A model generated the notes under the pieces. That model searched no databases. It had not been told where the DNA came from and was given only the letters and a program-made list of their open reading frames with translations. A stretch of DNA of 64,000 nucleotides from Dactylococcopsis salina PCC 8305 (GTDB lineage Bacteria > Cyanobacteriota > Cyanobacteriia > Cyanobacteriales > Rubidibacteraceae): NCBI RefSeq assembly GCF_000317615.1, contig NC_019780.1:682001-746000 (forward strand). Reading direction: 5' to 3'. The position numbers and the translations under genes were made by a program. Positions 62,653 to 64,000 of this stretch are shown in pieces. Numbering within the stretch: the stretch's first letter is position 1; every line of letters begins with the position of its first letter.

Positions 62653-63507
62653 ATGCTTTCTTTACTTGCGTTTCGCTTTCAATCCCCCGGTCCGATTTTA
62701 ATTGACTTTGGATCAATTAGTATTCGTTGGTATGGTTTATTAATTGCCAGTGCGGTTATTATTGGCTTATTTTTGTCTCAAAATTTAGCAAAACGTCGTC
62801 AAGTTGACCCTGAATTATTAAGTGATTTATCAATTTGGTTAGTGTTATCTGCAATTCCAGGAGCGCGGTTATATTATGTTGCTTTTCAATGGGAAAATTA
62901 TGCCCAACGTCCGCAAGATATTATTGCGATTTGGCAAGGGGGAATTGCCATTCATGGCGCAATTATTGGCGGCGTAATTGGAGCGTTAATTTTTGCTCGG
63001 ATTAATCGCGTTTCTTTTTGGCAATTAGCCGATTTAGTCAGTCCTTCTTTGATTTTAGGACAAGCCATTGGACGCTGGGGAAACTTCTTTAATTCCGAAG
63101 CGTTTGGTACGCCCACTGATTTACCCTGGAAACTTTATATTCCACCCGCTAATCGTCCACCACAATATGCTGATGAAGCCTTTTTTCATCCAACTTTTCT
63201 TTATGAATCAGTCTGGAATATTGGCGTTTTTATCTTACTAATTTATTTGTTTTTCTGGGGATTACGTCATCCGCAACGATATCGAGTGGGAACATTGGTT
63301 TTTGTTTATATGGCTGCCTACAGTTCTGGTCGAATTTGGATTGAAGATTTACGAACAGACAGTTTAATGTTAGGCTCGATCGAAGTGGCGCAACTAATTA
63401 GTTTAATAGAAATCATCATCGGTTTGTTAGGATTAGTTTGGCTGTATCGGATGAGACGATCTCTTCCCGATGTTGTGCCTCAACAACAAATAACAAACCA
63501 GAAATAA
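62653..63507 (+). CDS. lgt: Prolipoprotein diacylglyceryl transferase
   Basis: First enzyme of lipoprotein maturation, in the plasma membrane. About seven helices, with the Lgt signature [13 protein letters not shown] and the conserved [15 protein letters not shown] and HPTFLYES segments. I start at ATG 62653 because Lgt proteins begin at about [20 protein letters not shown]. The longer frame adds a non-conserved leader. 284 residues is a normal length. Confidence 0.95.
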   Translation: MLSLLAFRFQSPGPILIDFGSISIRWYGLLIASAVIIGLFLSQNLAKRRQVDPELLSDLSIWLVLSAIPGARLYYVAFQWENYAQRPQDIIAIWQGGIAIHGAIIGGVIGALIFARINRVSFWQLADLVSPSLILGQAIGRWGNFFNSEAFGTPTDLPWKLYIPPANRPPQYADEAFFHPTFLYESVWNIGVFILLIYLFFWGLRHPQRYRVGTLVFVYMAAYSSGRIWIEDLRTDSLMLGSIEVAQLISLIEIIIGLLGLVWLYRMRRSLPDVVPQQQITNQK

Positions 63508-63517
63508 ACCATTAATT

Positions 63518-64000
63518 ATGCTCAATCCTGCTGTTTATATCGTTGGTGCGGGGCCAGGTGATCCCGATTTACTCACCATCAAAGCGAAGAAAATTCTTGA
63601 CCAAGCTGATGTTATTTTATATGCTAATTCCCTCGTTCCGAAACAAGTTTTAAAAGATGTTCGTCCAGATGCTGAGTTAATTCCCACTGGGAGTAAAACT
63701 CTAGAAGATATCATTCCCTTAATGATTCAAAAAGTAAGAGAAAATTGTTCTGTAGTGCGTCTTCATTCTGGAGATTTAACCCTTTATAGTGCCATCCATG
63801 AACAAATGCAAGCATTAGCAGAAGCAAATATTCCAGTGGAATTAGTGCCTGGTATTAGTACGTTTCAAGATGCGGCGGCAAAATTAGGAGTCGAATTAAC
63901 CGTTCCCGGATTAGTGCAAACAATTATTCTAGCGAGAATTAGCGGTCGTGCGTCTTCTGTTCCCGAAGCGGAGGAATTAGCGTCTCTAGCGTCCCATAAA
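63518..64000 (+). CDS. cobM: Precorrin-4 C11-methyltransferase, cut by window edge
   Basis: A partial gene of at least 161 residues beginning at ATG 63518, 10 bp after lgt, open to the right edge. The tetrapyrrole methylase start VYIVGAGPGDPDLLTIKAKKIL, then ILYANSLVP, RLHSGDLTLYSAIHEQM and VPGISTFQDAAAKLG match CobM/CbiF. It methylates C11 of precorrin-4 in cobalamin synthesis with SAM. Confidence 0.92.
   Translation, partial: MLNPAVYIVGAGPGDPDLLTIKAKKILDQADVILYANSLVPKQVLKDVRPDAELIPTGSKTLEDIIPLMIQKVRENCSVVRLHSGDLTLYSAIHEQMQALAEANIPVELVPGISTFQDAAAKLGVELTVPGLVQTIILARISGRASSVPEAEELASLASHK

Overview
The window is chromosomal DNA from a unicellular cyanobacterium. It carries psaA and psaB, cyanobacterial protein families (DUF3038/DUF4335, DUF4359, Uma2-type nucleases, DevAC), and very many HIP1-like GCGATCGC octamers. 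An Mrp-type Na+/H+ antiporter operon and a secreted RTX phosphatase fit a saline or alkaline habitat. A relative of Halothece, Dactylococcopsis or Euhalothece is my inference from gene content and style, not something tested here.

Layout. 1-1.2 kb: a truncated coiled-coil gene and a decayed IS1-type element. 1.2-3.5 kb: a membrane diguanylate cyclase whose 5' end was removed at the IS edge. 3.4-7.0 kb: ferrous-iron operon feoA(tandem)-feoB-feoC, minus strand. 7.3-12.2 kb: a membrane protein, murD, six 56-bp tandem repeats and a clpC without the usual middle domain. 12.4-16.9 kb: a metallophosphoesterase, tRNA-Ser, two intact and two broken Uma2 genes, and an ArgRS-like DALR protein. 17-20 kb: a Crp/Fnr regulator, a DUF4359 protein, tRNA-His, rps1 and a dienelactone hydrolase. 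20-24.5 kb: DUF2887/Rpn genes (one broken), devA-devC and a ruined corC-like gene. 24.6-29 kb: nusB-ftsY and a GPH-type transporter. 29-30.4 kb: a MITE, a PatA-type fragment, comFB, a BrnT/BrnA toxin-antitoxin pair and tRNA-Phe. 30.5-34.5 kb: DUF3038-DUF4335, a helicase-like protein with a degenerate Walker A, and tyrA. 35.2-39.9 kb: psaA-psaB. 40-46 kb: an MMADHC-like protein, lapA-like, aroK, an aldo/keto reductase, recF and glgA. 46-47 kb: a stacked toxin-antitoxin fossil bed. 47.1-51.2 kb: mrp operon. 51.4-57.9 kb: one 2173-residue secreted protein with five enzyme-like modules. 58-60 kb: hsp20, MFS and vapC wrecks. 60-64 kb: mnmA, then SPOR-like, DUF938, lgt and cobM (cut by the window edge).

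The most striking item is the 2173-residue gene: an endonuclease/exonuclease/phosphatase domain, a phytase-like esterase propeller, a beta-propeller phytase split by an inserted SGNH esterase, a PhoD phosphatase and a C-terminal RTX tract. A candidate Pho box lies upstream. It reads as a single-polypeptide extracellular phosphorus-scavenging machine. A second theme is genome erosion by short dispersed repeats. They fill most gaps and in several places have replaced the 3' ends of genes (feoC, mrpE, glgA, hsp20, a Uma2 copy). A third is a BrnT toxin cassette with a conserved leader found three times, whose leader supplies the last codons of whatever gene lies upstream.
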